From contig JAFTXI010000013.1 of NCBI GenBank assembly GCA_017461665.1, positions 1 to 64,000 of the forward strand: DNA of 64,000 nt, read 5' to 3'. The stretch's first letter is position 1; each line of letters begins with the position of its first letter. This document shows positions 7,378 to 15,597 of this stretch, in pieces. Position numbers and translations under genes: made by a program. The notes under the pieces were generated by a model, which did not search any database, had not been told where the DNA came from, and saw only the letters and a program-made list of their open reading frames with translations. The DNA comes from Bacteroidales bacterium. Its GTDB lineage: Bacteria; Bacteroidota; Bacteroidia; Bacteroidales; F082.

Positions 7378-8463
7378 ATGAAAAATTTTGGCAATTGTCA
7401 ACAGACAACAGACAACAGACAACATACTTCGGTCACAACGACATATTCCCTAAAGAATTTAAATACAATGGGTTTCGACATAGTCGCAAAATATTTTTAT
7501 GAAATCAACTCGTTGAACGACATCGACAATCTTGTTAAAAACGAAGAATTTCATAACGTAAGAAAACTTATTCTGGGAGGAGGTAGCAATATTCTTTTTG
7601 CTAACGAATATTTCGATGGGATGGTAATTCACTCAAACTTAAAGGGAATTAACATTATTGAAAGACAAGAGACAACAAACAACGGACAACAGTTTGAGAT
7701 TGTGAGATGTATGTCGGGTGAGGTTTGGAAAGATTTCGTTGATTTTACTGTCAACAATGGTCTTCATGGATTGGAGAATTTAGTCGATATTCCAGGAAGA
7801 GTCGGTGCTGCTCCTGTTCAAAACATCGGAGCCTACGGCAGTGAGGTAAAAGATTGTATCACTTACGTTTATACTATAGACATCACCAATGGAGAGCGTC
7901 GCGTCTTTAAAAATGAAGACTGCCATTTTGCATATCGCGACAGTATTTTCAAAAAAGGAGAATACAAGAAATATTTCATCTACGCAATAGATTTTTGTCT
8001 GAGAAAAAAAGCCGAGTTAAAATTAGAATACGGAAATGTTAAAGAATATTTAGAAAAGAAAAACATCACCACTCCTACCCTTTCAGATGTAGCGCAGAGC
8101 ATCAAGGAAATTCGTGCGGAGAAATTACCAGAAGTCGGTGTTGTTGGAAGCGTCGGAAGTTTTTTCCAAAATCCCGTCGTAAAGGTTGATGTCTTCGAGA
8201 AGTTAAAAAAAATATATCCCGAGATGCCTTCTTATCCCAATGAGAGAGGCGTGAAGATTCCGGCAGGCTGGCTCATCGACAAGACTGGTTGGAAAGGATT
8301 CAAGGAGAATCATGTTGGTGTTTGGGACAAACAGGCTTTAGTTTTGGTTCATTATGGAGGTGGCAAGCCTCAAGAGATTCTCGAATTGATGGAAAAGATT
8401 CAAGAGAGCGTTAAAGAAAAATTCGGGATTGTTATTATTCCTGAAGTAAATATCGAGTTTTAA
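7378..8463 (+). CDS. murB: UDP-N-acetylenolpyruvoylglucosamine reductase with two repeat-derived inserts
   Basis: A 361-aa FAD enzyme that reduces UDP-GlcNAc-enolpyruvate to UDP-MurNAc with NADPH in peptidoglycan synthesis. FAD-binding motifs LGGGSNILF and PVQNIGAYGSEV, the YRDSIFKK segment, the catalytic Ser region GSVGSFFQNPVV, PAGWLIDKTGWKG and the C-terminal Glu in PEVNIEF are present, giving a type I MurB. Two inserts are odd. Residues 8-17 (QQTTDNRQHT) and about 97-105 (RQETTNNGQQ) are encoded by 7-bp CAACNGA arrays, one just after the start and one in a loop before MSGEVW. An upstream ATG at 7330 is unlikely given the promoter position. Essential function implies that the inserts are tolerated. 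Confidence 0.93.
   Translation: MKNFGNCQQTTDNRQHTSVTTTYSLKNLNTMGFDIVAKYFYEINSLNDIDNLVKNEEFHNVRKLILGGGSNILFANEYFDGMVIHSNLKGINIIERQETTNNGQQFEIVRCMSGEVWKDFVDFTVNNGLHGLENLVDIPGRVGAAPVQNIGAYGSEVKDCITYVYTIDITNGERRVFKNEDCHFAYRDSIFKKGEYKKYFIYAIDFCLRKKAELKLEYGNVKEYLEKKNITTPTLSDVAQSIKEIRAEKLPEVGVVGSVGSFFQNPVVKVDVFEKLKKIYPEMPSYPNERGVKIPAGWLIDKTGWKGFKENHVGVWDKQALVLVHYGGGKPQEILELMEKIQESVKEKFGIVIIPEVNIEF
7399..7426. repeat. In-frame heptad repeat near the murB start
   Basis: CAACAGA three times and CAACATA once, exactly 28 bp, read as QQTTDNRQH in MurB. Confidence 0.9.
7666..7692. repeat. In-frame heptad repeat inside murB
   Basis: CAAGAGA, CAACAAA, CAACGGA, CAACAG in 7-bp register, read as RQETTNNGQQ. 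Confidence 0.85.
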
Positions 8464-8484
8464 TCGTTTCGTTTTTCTGTAAAA

Positions 8485-8535
8485 TTGCACTTGTCAAGTG
8501 CAAAAAATCATAAAATTTGCACTTGCCAAGTGCAA
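8485..8535 (+). promoter_or_regulatory. Tandem palindromic operator upstream of the AAA ATPase gene
   Basis: Two almost identical 19-bp perfect palindromes, TTGCACTTGTCAAGTGCAA (8485-8503) and TTGCACTTGCCAAGTGCAA (8517-8535), are spaced 32 bp centre to centre, about three helical turns. The second overlaps a TTTG (8516-8519) and fills the spacer before the -7 box. This fits a dimeric repressor site. No regulator gene is adjacent. Confidence 0.8.
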
Positions 8536-8542
8536 AAATAAC

Positions 8543-8550
8543 TATATTTG
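8543..8550 (+). promoter_or_regulatory. -7 promoter element of the AAA ATPase gene
   Basis: TATATTTG matches TAnnTTTG, with a -33-like TTTG at 8516-8519 (23-base spacer). The ATG at 8567 is 16 bases downstream. Confidence 0.7.
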
Positions 8551-8566
8551 CAGAAATAAAAAAATA

Positions 8567-9736
8567 ATGGAAAATTTAGAAAAGATATACAAGAAGTTAT
8601 TAAGAGAGACCGACACTCGATTTCAACGTTATCTATATCAAGAGATTGACTGGGATAATCGCATCATTGGTATAAGAGGTGCGAGAGGTGTCGGCAAAAC
8701 AACTCTCATGCTTCAGCATATAAAAAAAGAAATGGACGTATCCGACGTACTCTACGTCAATGCCGACGATATATATTTCAGTAACCATCGTTTGATTGAC
8801 CTCGCAGAAAAAATAGTATCCAAAGGCATTCATCATTTATATATCGACGAGATTCACAAATGCAAGGAATGGTCTAAAGAGTTAAAATTAATTTACGATT
8901 ACTATAGTGAATTAAAAATAGTGTTCTCCGGTTCTTCCGTATTAGATTTAAACAAAGGAACTTCAGATTTAAGCAGAAGAGCTGTGATGTATCATTTACA
9001 CGGGCTTTCTTTCAGAGAATACCTAATGCTATTTCAAGGAATTAGCGTTCCAAGTTTCTCGTTAGACGAGATTATAAAAGGGAAACCTGAAGAAACAAAT
9101 ATTTCAACTCCATTACGTTATTTTGAGGATTATCTAAAACGCGGATATTATCCTTTTGCACAAGACAAAGGTTTTGACATAAAGTTACGTCAAATCATCA
9201 ATTTAACATTGGAAAATGACATCCCCATATTTGCCGAAATGCCAGCTTCGATGGGACGAAAGTTTAAGCATTTACTTTCTATCATAGCCGAGAGCGTACC
9301 TTTCAAACCTAACATGAGCAAATTGGCAGAACTTATCGGAACAGGACGTAACCAAATGGGTAACTACCTACTATTTATAGAGGAAGCTGGGATGATAGCT
9401 CAACTAAGAGACGATACTGGTGGTCTTAGAGGTTTTGGGAAAGTTGAGAAAATTTACTTAGACAACACTAATCTTATTTATTCACTTTCAGAAAACAACC
9501 TTAACATCGGAAATTTAATAGAAACATTTTTCCTAAATCAAATGAGAGTGAAAAACGATATTGTCTCATCGTCTATCTCTGATTTTCAAATAGGCAACAG
9601 AACTTTTGAAATTGGTGGAAAATCTAAGACAAAAAAGCAGATTGAGACTATCGAGGAAGGTTATGTCGTAAAGGACGATATAGAATTTTCTTCTGGTAAC
9701 ATTCTTCCACTGTGGTGGTTCGGATTAAATTATTAA
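8567..9736 (+). CDS. AAA-family ATPase with DUF4143 C-terminal domain
   Basis: A 389-aa protein of the AAA_14 plus DUF4143 class. The P-loop is GARGVGKTTLMLQ and Walker B is LYIDEIHK, followed by VFSGSSVLDL and YHLHGLSFREYL. The C-terminal half (about 220-389) carries the DUF4143 winged-helix/nuclease-like region (MSKLAELIGTGRNQMGNYL; IETFFLNQMR). Family members are abundant, patchily distributed and of unknown role. The ATG at 8567 is chosen because an upstream alternative would translate through the palindromic operator and the promoter. The gene is monocistronic and ends at a strong bidirectional terminator. Control by the palindromes is inferred. Confidence 0.85.
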   Translation: MENLEKIYKKLLRETDTRFQRYLYQEIDWDNRIIGIRGARGVGKTTLMLQHIKKEMDVSDVLYVNADDIYFSNHRLIDLAEKIVSKGIHHLYIDEIHKCKEWSKELKLIYDYYSELKIVFSGSSVLDLNKGTSDLSRRAVMYHLHGLSFREYLMLFQGISVPSFSLDEIIKGKPEETNISTPLRYFEDYLKRGYYPFAQDKGFDIKLRQIINLTLENDIPIFAEMPASMGRKFKHLLSIIAESVPFKPNMSKLAELIGTGRNQMGNYLLFIEEAGMIAQLRDDTGGLRGFGKVEKIYLDNTNLIYSLSENNLNIGNLIETFFLNQMRVKNDIVSSSISDFQIGNRTFEIGGKSKTKKQIETIEEGYVVKDDIEFSSGNILPLWWFGLNY

Positions 9737-9740
9737 TTAA

Positions 9741-9766
9741 AAAAGGCTGCTCAAAGGCAGCCTTTT
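9741..9766. terminator. Bidirectional intrinsic terminator
   Basis: A perfect 10-bp stem AAAAGGCTGC / GCAGCCTTTT with a 6-base loop and T-runs on both strands. It separates the ATPase gene from the convergent adhesin gene. Confidence 0.9.
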
Positions 9767-9791
9767 CCTTTTAGTCTTTAGTCTTTCGACA

Positions 9792-12700
9792 TCACTTTAC
9801 AACTGTAACACGTCTTACTGAAGTTCCATTATCTGTTGTGACGCGTATCATATAAACGCCTGTTTCATATTGCGACATATCAATGACTTCTTTGTCGCCA
9901 TCAGCTTCTTGGTCATAGACAACTTGTCCCAGTGTATTTGTTATAATAATGCGTGACATTGTCTCTGCCTCAATATTCAAGACGTTCTTTGTTGGGTTAG
10001 GATAAATCAACATATTATCGAGAGCGTTTTCATTTACCGACTCTGTTTTAACTTCAACCATCACATAATCTTGACCTTCTATTCCGTAAGCGTTGGCAGG
10101 TTCCGATTCGCATGACTCGCCTTCTTCAACGTAAACGGCTGTCACTTGATAATAGTAAGTTCCTTCATCGACTTTATCAAAATAAGTTCCTTTTGTTGTC
10201 TCAGCGATAAATTCAAAGTCGTCGGAGGAGTTACCACGATAGACATTATAGTGGTCTAAAGCGCGAGTATTCTTAGCGTCGTCCGACACGTAAGCACGAA
10301 GCATCCATGTGTAGTTCAATCCATAATCTAACATATCTTCCCATGTTGTTCCGTCCATTGAAATCCAGCGTGAGTTAGGATCGCCACAGTTGGTGCTCAC
10401 TGCTGCAGGATACAAATCACCTTGATTTGTATCGAATACGACCCAAAGATTCTTTGTTATGTCTATTGGAAGCGGAGATGTCAGATTGATTTCGATAATC
10501 TCTTCTGAACCTGACGTGCTATAGCTTTGATTGTGAATCATCGTACCAGGTGTATTATGACCTCCTGTGTAGATACTGAAAGTACCTGTTGAAGGCACCA
10601 CGTCGTATAAAGCGACTTTTGTAAGTTTTGTTCCTTGGTAGCCGATGAGAGATTCTGAAGGGAACATAACGCCCCAATAGAATGTTCCTTGAGCACCGAT
10701 AGCATCGACTTTAATACCATTGTCATATTGCAACCAGTTTGTTGTTGGTTCTGAATAAGGCCATACGAGACGTACGCCGAGGTCACCATAGTCGTTAGCC
10801 GATTGAATACCATATAAGTCTTCTGGAGCATAGCAAGTTACCTGAGCATTAACGGTAATACAGTCAGGGTTTGACATTGCGTAATATGTCTCATCTAATT
10901 CGCCTCCATAAACCACTCTTACGCAATATTCGCGTTGTGCAAGTATTTCCATAGGTTCAGTGAATCTGCCTGTTGTGATTGGCTCTGATGTTACCAATTC
11001 TCCATCGCGATAAACCATCGCACCTATAACTAATGACTCGTCAGCTTTAGCGAACAAAGGTACTACGTCAACAAGTTCTACGTCGTCAATTAGCAAGATA
11101 AACATATCTGTTACATCGAAGTGACGTAATGCGACCCAAATTTCTTGTCCTTCGTAAGAGCTTAAGTCGGCTTCATATTGATACCAAGTACCTTGGGCAG
11201 TTGTTCCACGTTGAGATTTAGCATTAGATGATTTTGCGATCAAGGTCCATTCGGCTATTGTTGTAAAATCGTTAGCTGAGGTGTTTCCTTCTGTAGATAT
11301 AGCCACGCCAAAATGTTCACTTGCGTATACTGCGTCTTGTGCCGAAGCCCAGAACGAAATCTTAGAAGTTGCTGTTGCCACGATTTTTTCTGGAGCTACG
11401 AGATAATCGTCTGGAAAGAGAACTGTTCCTCCTTCTCCATTACAGAATGACTCAGAACATAAATGTCCATAACCTGTATGAGATTCCACACCTTCGACAC
11501 CATGGTTTGATTCACATTCCGAGTCATGATACCAGACATGGTCATCGCCATTGGCGTCGATAGTAGTCCATCCTTCCAAATTGTTTTCAAAACTGTATGA
11601 CAATGTCTGAGGTTGCAAAGCCTCCATACCTGGAGTCAACCAATTGAGGACTGCTTTTCCATTTGCATATTTGGCTGTAAATTCTGTCACTCCTTCAAAG
11701 TCATCGCAGCCTTCGTATGTCCAAGTGTAAGTTGCAGGAATACTTGAACCTGTATAGTAGTTGGCAATAACTTTTGTTGTATATGATTGTCCTTCTGTAA
11801 GATTTTCGTGTTGAAAGTATGTTGTTGTAACTTCTTTTTCCAATATATCATTAAGATATACTTCATAGCTCAAGGCGTTGTCACCTTCTACTGTCCACAT
11901 TGCCCAAGCGGTTGGTGAGACGTAAAGTTCCACAGGAGAAGTCATCTCATTGAGTTCGCAATCGATGGTTGTTTCTGCCCAAATTTCCATAGTTTCATTA
12001 TCCGCACATGACTCATAACCTGGTTTTGTAATTGTCAACGAATAAGTACCTTTACGGAATTTATCCCAAGAGTAAGTTCCTGTTTCATCTAAAACTATTT
12101 CGTAGTCATAACCTAAACCAGGTTCAGACTTGTTGATCAATTTTACAGTCGTACCTTCAGGAGAAGCATTGTTATCTGTAGTAACTTCAACATTTACATT
12201 TGTCAACATATTTTTATCAACAGTATTAGACCACACTATTGCCGATTCGTTATCATTTTGGAAAGTATAGTTTTTAGCGCCTTGTTTAACTTCGTCATAA
12301 ACTACTGCTACGCCCCATTGATACATGCCGTCTTCCAAAGAAGTCCAAGCGTTATCGTAATATAATGTGTCTGTTATATCTGTCGCAACAACATCTACAG
12401 TCTCATCAGATATTTCACCTGCGAAATAGTCGTAGCGATATAATTTGAAAGAATTGAATTGAATTTCTTTTGATTCTGGTTTTTCGTTTTCGAGTACTAT
12501 TGTTCTACCATTTGCATCTTCCACATAACCTCTTATCATCCAAGAATATTTGGAATTAGGTAAAAGCTCGTGTGCGTGAGTCCAAGTAACACCATCGCTT
12601 GAATACCAGTCGCTGTTTGGATCGTCGACGTAAGTACAGACTGTTGCAGGAGCGTGGATTCCTGTAGCATAGAAAGAAATCCAGAGAGGTTCTGTTCCAT

Positions 12701-13601
12701 CGAGTTCAACTGGTGTATCCAACTCTATCTCTACCATCTCGTCTGCACCTGTCAATTCAGCGCTTGCAGAAGACACCAATGTACCTGGAGCGTCAGTTCC
12801 ACCGAGATAGATATTGGCTGTATGTGTTCCTGCATTGCTATTCGAATAGTCGTAAATAGCGACCTTTGTAAGTGTCAATCCTGCGTATGTTTCTGTCTTT
12901 GGGAATGAAATTGCCCAATAGACAGGCGCGCCCCATGCTCCGGTTGAGCCGACACATTCTCCATCGTCGTAGTGAATCCAGCCACCTTCGTAAGGTTCAA
13001 CTTCACCATAAAGTTTTATATTATCGAGATAGAAAGTATCTTCATCTTCCTCATAACTAACATCTTTCACATATTCCCATCTGTAAGTATGTGTACCTTC
13101 TGTTATTTCATATTCTCTATATTCCCAATTACGATTACCCGAAGTTTCCATCATCATGACATCATCAATATAGAAACGTGCCACGTCATATTCTTTCTCA
13201 CTCGAGATTCTGTAGTTAAATCCCACAAATCCATCGTAAGGAACATCAACAGTTATTTCGATGGCAGAAGTACTATTTGCCTTACCTTGGTTTGTCGATT
13301 TGATAGCATAACTTCCTTCGTATGCATTATCTGTGATAGCCCAAGGATAAGTTGACACTTCGTTATCGAATGCATATTCAGAAATGTCACCTTTTTCGAA
13401 GTCTATTAAAAATTTCTGTGGAACTATTTCATTCCAACTCCAACGTACTTTAACAGAATTCTCATCTGTTACATTAGCATCAACATCATAGACAGATTGA
13501 TACTCATCATTAATTTTAGAGTCATCTCTTAAATCATTGGCTCTTAGAAAATTTGTTGATAATAGCACCAACAATACAAGACTACTTAAAAAACTTCTCA
13601 T
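9792..13601 (-). CDS. T9SS-secreted modular adhesin with cleaved-adhesin domain
   Basis: A 1269-aa cell-surface protein. The signal peptide covers about residues 1-21. A jelly-roll-like domain (about 65-205) is followed by a 150-aa module running from HYDDG to SWMIRGY (about 207-365), Ig/FN3-like segments, a carboxypeptidase-regulatory-like domain (about 465-545), a cleaved-adhesin domain like those of gingipain/HagA (about 670-850: EGWTTIDANGDDHVWYH, SHTGYGHLCSESF, LIDDVEL), a second YDNG...TWMLRAY module (about 955-1108), an FN3 domain and a type A T9SS sorting domain from LIYPNPTKNV to the end. It shares modules with the 3353-aa gene nearby, so the two arose by duplication and shuffling. 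Probable role: binding host or matrix ligands. No protease domain is seen. Confidence 0.88.
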   Translation of the reverse strand: MRSFLSSLVLLVLLSTNFLRANDLRDDSKINDEYQSVYDVDANVTDENSVKVRWSWNEIVPQKFLIDFEKGDISEYAFDNEVSTYPWAITDNAYEGSYAIKSTNQGKANSTSAIEITVDVPYDGFVGFNYRISSEKEYDVARFYIDDVMMMETSGNRNWEYREYEITEGTHTYRWEYVKDVSYEEDEDTFYLDNIKLYGEVEPYEGGWIHYDDGECVGSTGAWGAPVYWAISFPKTETYAGLTLTKVAIYDYSNSNAGTHTANIYLGGTDAPGTLVSSASAELTGADEMVEIELDTPVELDGTEPLWISFYATGIHAPATVCTYVDDPNSDWYSSDGVTWTHAHELLPNSKYSWMIRGYVEDANGRTIVLENEKPESKEIQFNSFKLYRYDYFAGEISDETVDVVATDITDTLYYDNAWTSLEDGMYQWGVAVVYDEVKQGAKNYTFQNDNESAIVWSNTVDKNMLTNVNVEVTTDNNASPEGTTVKLINKSEPGLGYDYEIVLDETGTYSWDKFRKGTYSLTITKPGYESCADNETMEIWAETTIDCELNEMTSPVELYVSPTAWAMWTVEGDNALSYEVYLNDILEKEVTTTYFQHENLTEGQSYTTKVIANYYTGSSIPATYTWTYEGCDDFEGVTEFTAKYANGKAVLNWLTPGMEALQPQTLSYSFENNLEGWTTIDANGDDHVWYHDSECESNHGVEGVESHTGYGHLCSESFCNGEGGTVLFPDDYLVAPEKIVATATSKISFWASAQDAVYASEHFGVAISTEGNTSANDFTTIAEWTLIAKSSNAKSQRGTTAQGTWYQYEADLSSYEGQEIWVALRHFDVTDMFILLIDDVELVDVVPLFAKADESLVIGAMVYRDGELVTSEPITTGRFTEPMEILAQREYCVRVVYGGELDETYYAMSNPDCITVNAQVTCYAPEDLYGIQSANDYGDLGVRLVWPYSEPTTNWLQYDNGIKVDAIGAQGTFYWGVMFPSESLIGYQGTKLTKVALYDVVPSTGTFSIYTGGHNTPGTMIHNQSYSTSGSEEIIEINLTSPLPIDITKNLWVVFDTNQGDLYPAAVSTNCGDPNSRWISMDGTTWEDMLDYGLNYTWMLRAYVSDDAKNTRALDHYNVYRGNSSDDFEFIAETTKGTYFDKVDEGTYYYQVTAVYVEEGESCESEPANAYGIEGQDYVMVEVKTESVNENALDNMLIYPNPTKNVLNIEAETMSRIIITNTLGQVVYDQEADGDKEVIDMSQYETGVYMIRVTTDNGTSVRRVTVVK

Positions 13602-13673
13602 AATGTAGATATTAATTTAATGTGTTTAAAATTACTCTTAAATAATAATGAAAAAAATCTTTTTAAAGAGTCG

Positions 13674-13681
13674 CAAAGATA
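13674..13681 (-). promoter_or_regulatory. -7 promoter element of the 1269-aa adhesin gene
   Basis: TATCTTTG on the minus strand matches TAnnTTTG, about 73 bases before the ATG at 13601. Confidence 0.65.
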
Positions 13682-13704
13682 AGAATTTATCGGAAGTCAT
13701 TTAA

Positions 13705-13735
13705 GAAAAAAGGACGCTTTTTTAGAGCGTCCTTC
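13705..13735 (-). terminator. Intrinsic terminator after the 585-aa Omp28-like gene
   Basis: On the minus strand AAGGACGCT pairs with AGCGTCCTT (9 bp, 7-base loop) and a run of T follows. It separates this unit from the next promoter at 13674. Confidence 0.85.
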
Positions 13736-13768
13736 ATTTTAATTTGTTAAAAACAAATGATATTAAAT

Positions 13769-15526
13769 TTATTGTTTCACTGTCTTAAATACCTTTGAAC
13801 CGTTGTCGGTTGTTATCTTCAAATAATAAACTCCCGACTTAAATTCGCTCATATCTAAGGTATAGGTATCGTCCGACAGCATTATGTTTTGTAATGTCTG
13901 ACCATTAGGCATAATGACTGTGATTTCTTTCATACCCATACATTCAATCTTAAGTTCGCCTTCTGTAGGGTTAGGATAGATTTTTGTCATTGAGAAATCA
14001 TTTTCACCTACACCAACTGTCACGTTTACTGTCACTTCAGTTTCTGTTTCGCAGCCGTTTGTTGTTCCGACTACAGAATAATTTGTTGTTGATTCTGGGC
14101 TTACTGTGATGGAAGCTGTTGTCTCACCTGTTGACCATTCGTAAGAATCTGCGCCGCTTGCTGTGAGTGTCGTACTTTCACCTGCATTGATTTGTGTGTT
14201 ACCATCGATAACAACTTCAGGAGCCTCATGAACTGTAAGAGTCAAGTTGATGATACTATCGCAGTCTTCTTCAGTTTCAAGGTTACGAGTTTCGTTATAG
14301 ATACCGGCAGCGAGGTTGTTAAGGTTGAATCCGTTTTCCTTATAGTCTTCGCCTTCGCAAATCTCGGCTGTTAATTCCACGTTATAAGAAGGATGTACTG
14401 TAAGGTTCATCACTATTACGCTATCGCAGCCATGAACTGATTGCAGCACGTTTTCTTGAGTATGAACGCCAACAGATGGATTATCGAAGTGGAACGGACC
14501 ATAATTAAAGCTTTCGCCTTCACAGATAGAGTTGTACAGATTACGTGTAAAGGTAGGATAGACAGCAAGATACAATTTTACGCAGCGACCTTCCTCATTG
14601 TAATACTCTTCATAGTAGTTACCTACTGCTGGATTATTAATATTAAAGCCATTTTCGTTATAGCTTTCGCCTTCACAGATTGAGACATTATATACTAAAG
14701 GTTCAAGACCGGCAATCTTACAAACGTTAAGGATTGGACGTGTCGGGTTACCTTGATATTTTTCAGTTACAAAAGCAATGAAAAAGATATCGTGTACATC
14801 GACTTCAACTCCGTTAGGATCGCCGATGCTTTCAGGAATTTCGTATGTATAATTTTTTGTTATCAAGGTTCCTGCTGTTGTTGGAGTTACAGCTTCACCA
14901 TAAAAAGGAGTTAGTATGTCACGAAGGACATGCATGTGACAATATTGTCCATCTGAGAGCACCTGAGAAGGATTATAATTGGATCCAGCCTGAGAACCAA
15001 TAATACTATCTTGAACCATATAAATAGTAAGATAGTTTGTTGATTCTGCGCTATTTGCTGTATAATAAAGTTCAACTGTCAAATCTATAGTGTGTGTATC
15101 AGGGTTATAAACCATATCGCCACCTATATTGACTTCAGCCTGTTGAGCTATTTGGGTATTCACGTATGAAGACCATTGGTTTCTGTCGAGTCCGAATGAA
15201 GTTGTACGGTTAACTATACCAGATGGGAAAGATTCGATAGAGAAATCGCTTGCATAGATAGCACCTACAGTTGTATTTAAGTTAGGATAGTTTGTTGGAG
15301 CAAAGCCACCTGTATGAATATTAACAGCCCATACTTTATCGGGATGATGTTGCATGAGTTCATTAGCGATACGATGTCCGTCAGGACAATATCCACAATT
15401 TCTTCCTGTATATTCTTCAATCAAGGCATTTCTGTTGGAAGGAGTTGTTGATACGAGTTGCTGTGCTTTAAGAGAAGCTATAGTGATAATTGAAAGTAGA
15501 GAAAATAATAAGATGTTATTTTTCAT
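13769..15526 (-). CDS. Omp28-like thioredoxin-fold T9SS protein
   Basis: A 585-aa secreted protein. The signal peptide ends near residue 21 (SLKAQQ). Residues about 22-270 match the Omp28-related outer-membrane protein family, with EEYTGRNCGYCPDGH carrying a CxxC (C44, C47) on a thioredoxin-like fold. Three repeats of about 70 aa starting ICEGESY/ICEGEDY, an Ig/PKD-like domain (VTLTASGADSY-type motif) and a type A T9SS sorting domain starting IYPNPTEGE follow. It lies 71 bases after the 3353-aa adhesin gene on the same strand with only a hairpin between, so cotranscription is possible. P. gingivalis Omp28 is a fimbria-like surface protein; a redox role for the CxxC is inferred. A 701-aa paralogue lies at 26041-28146. 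Confidence 0.85.
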   Translation of the reverse strand: MKNNILLFSLLSIITIASLKAQQLVSTTPSNRNALIEEYTGRNCGYCPDGHRIANELMQHHPDKVWAVNIHTGGFAPTNYPNLNTTVGAIYASDFSIESFPSGIVNRTTSFGLDRNQWSSYVNTQIAQQAEVNIGGDMVYNPDTHTIDLTVELYYTANSAESTNYLTIYMVQDSIIGSQAGSNYNPSQVLSDGQYCHMHVLRDILTPFYGEAVTPTTAGTLITKNYTYEIPESIGDPNGVEVDVHDIFFIAFVTEKYQGNPTRPILNVCKIAGLEPLVYNVSICEGESYNENGFNINNPAVGNYYEEYYNEEGRCVKLYLAVYPTFTRNLYNSICEGESFNYGPFHFDNPSVGVHTQENVLQSVHGCDSVIVMNLTVHPSYNVELTAEICEGEDYKENGFNLNNLAAGIYNETRNLETEEDCDSIINLTLTVHEAPEVVIDGNTQINAGESTTLTASGADSYEWSTGETTASITVSPESTTNYSVVGTTNGCETETEVTVNVTVGVGENDFSMTKIYPNPTEGELKIECMGMKEITVIMPNGQTLQNIMLSDDTYTLDMSEFKSGVYYLKITTDNGSKVFKTVKQ

Positions 15527-15554
15527 TATTTATTCTTTTATTGATTAAAAAAAA

Positions 15555-15584
15555 TGTAGAGGCGACGTCGCCATCGCCTCTACA
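15555..15584. repeat. Perfect hairpin between two T9SS genes
   Basis: TGTAGAGGCGA and TCGCCTCTACA form an 11-bp perfect stem with an 8-base loop. It belongs to the GAGGCG/GAGACG hairpin group also seen at 52442 and 47674. It has no clear T-run. Confidence 0.75.
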
Positions 15585-15597
15585 ATTAAGGTTTATA

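Noticed and set aside
8498..8566. Longer N-terminus of the AAA ATPase
   Set aside because: It would be translated from within the palindromic operator and -7 box; the ATG at 8567 fits the family and the promoter.
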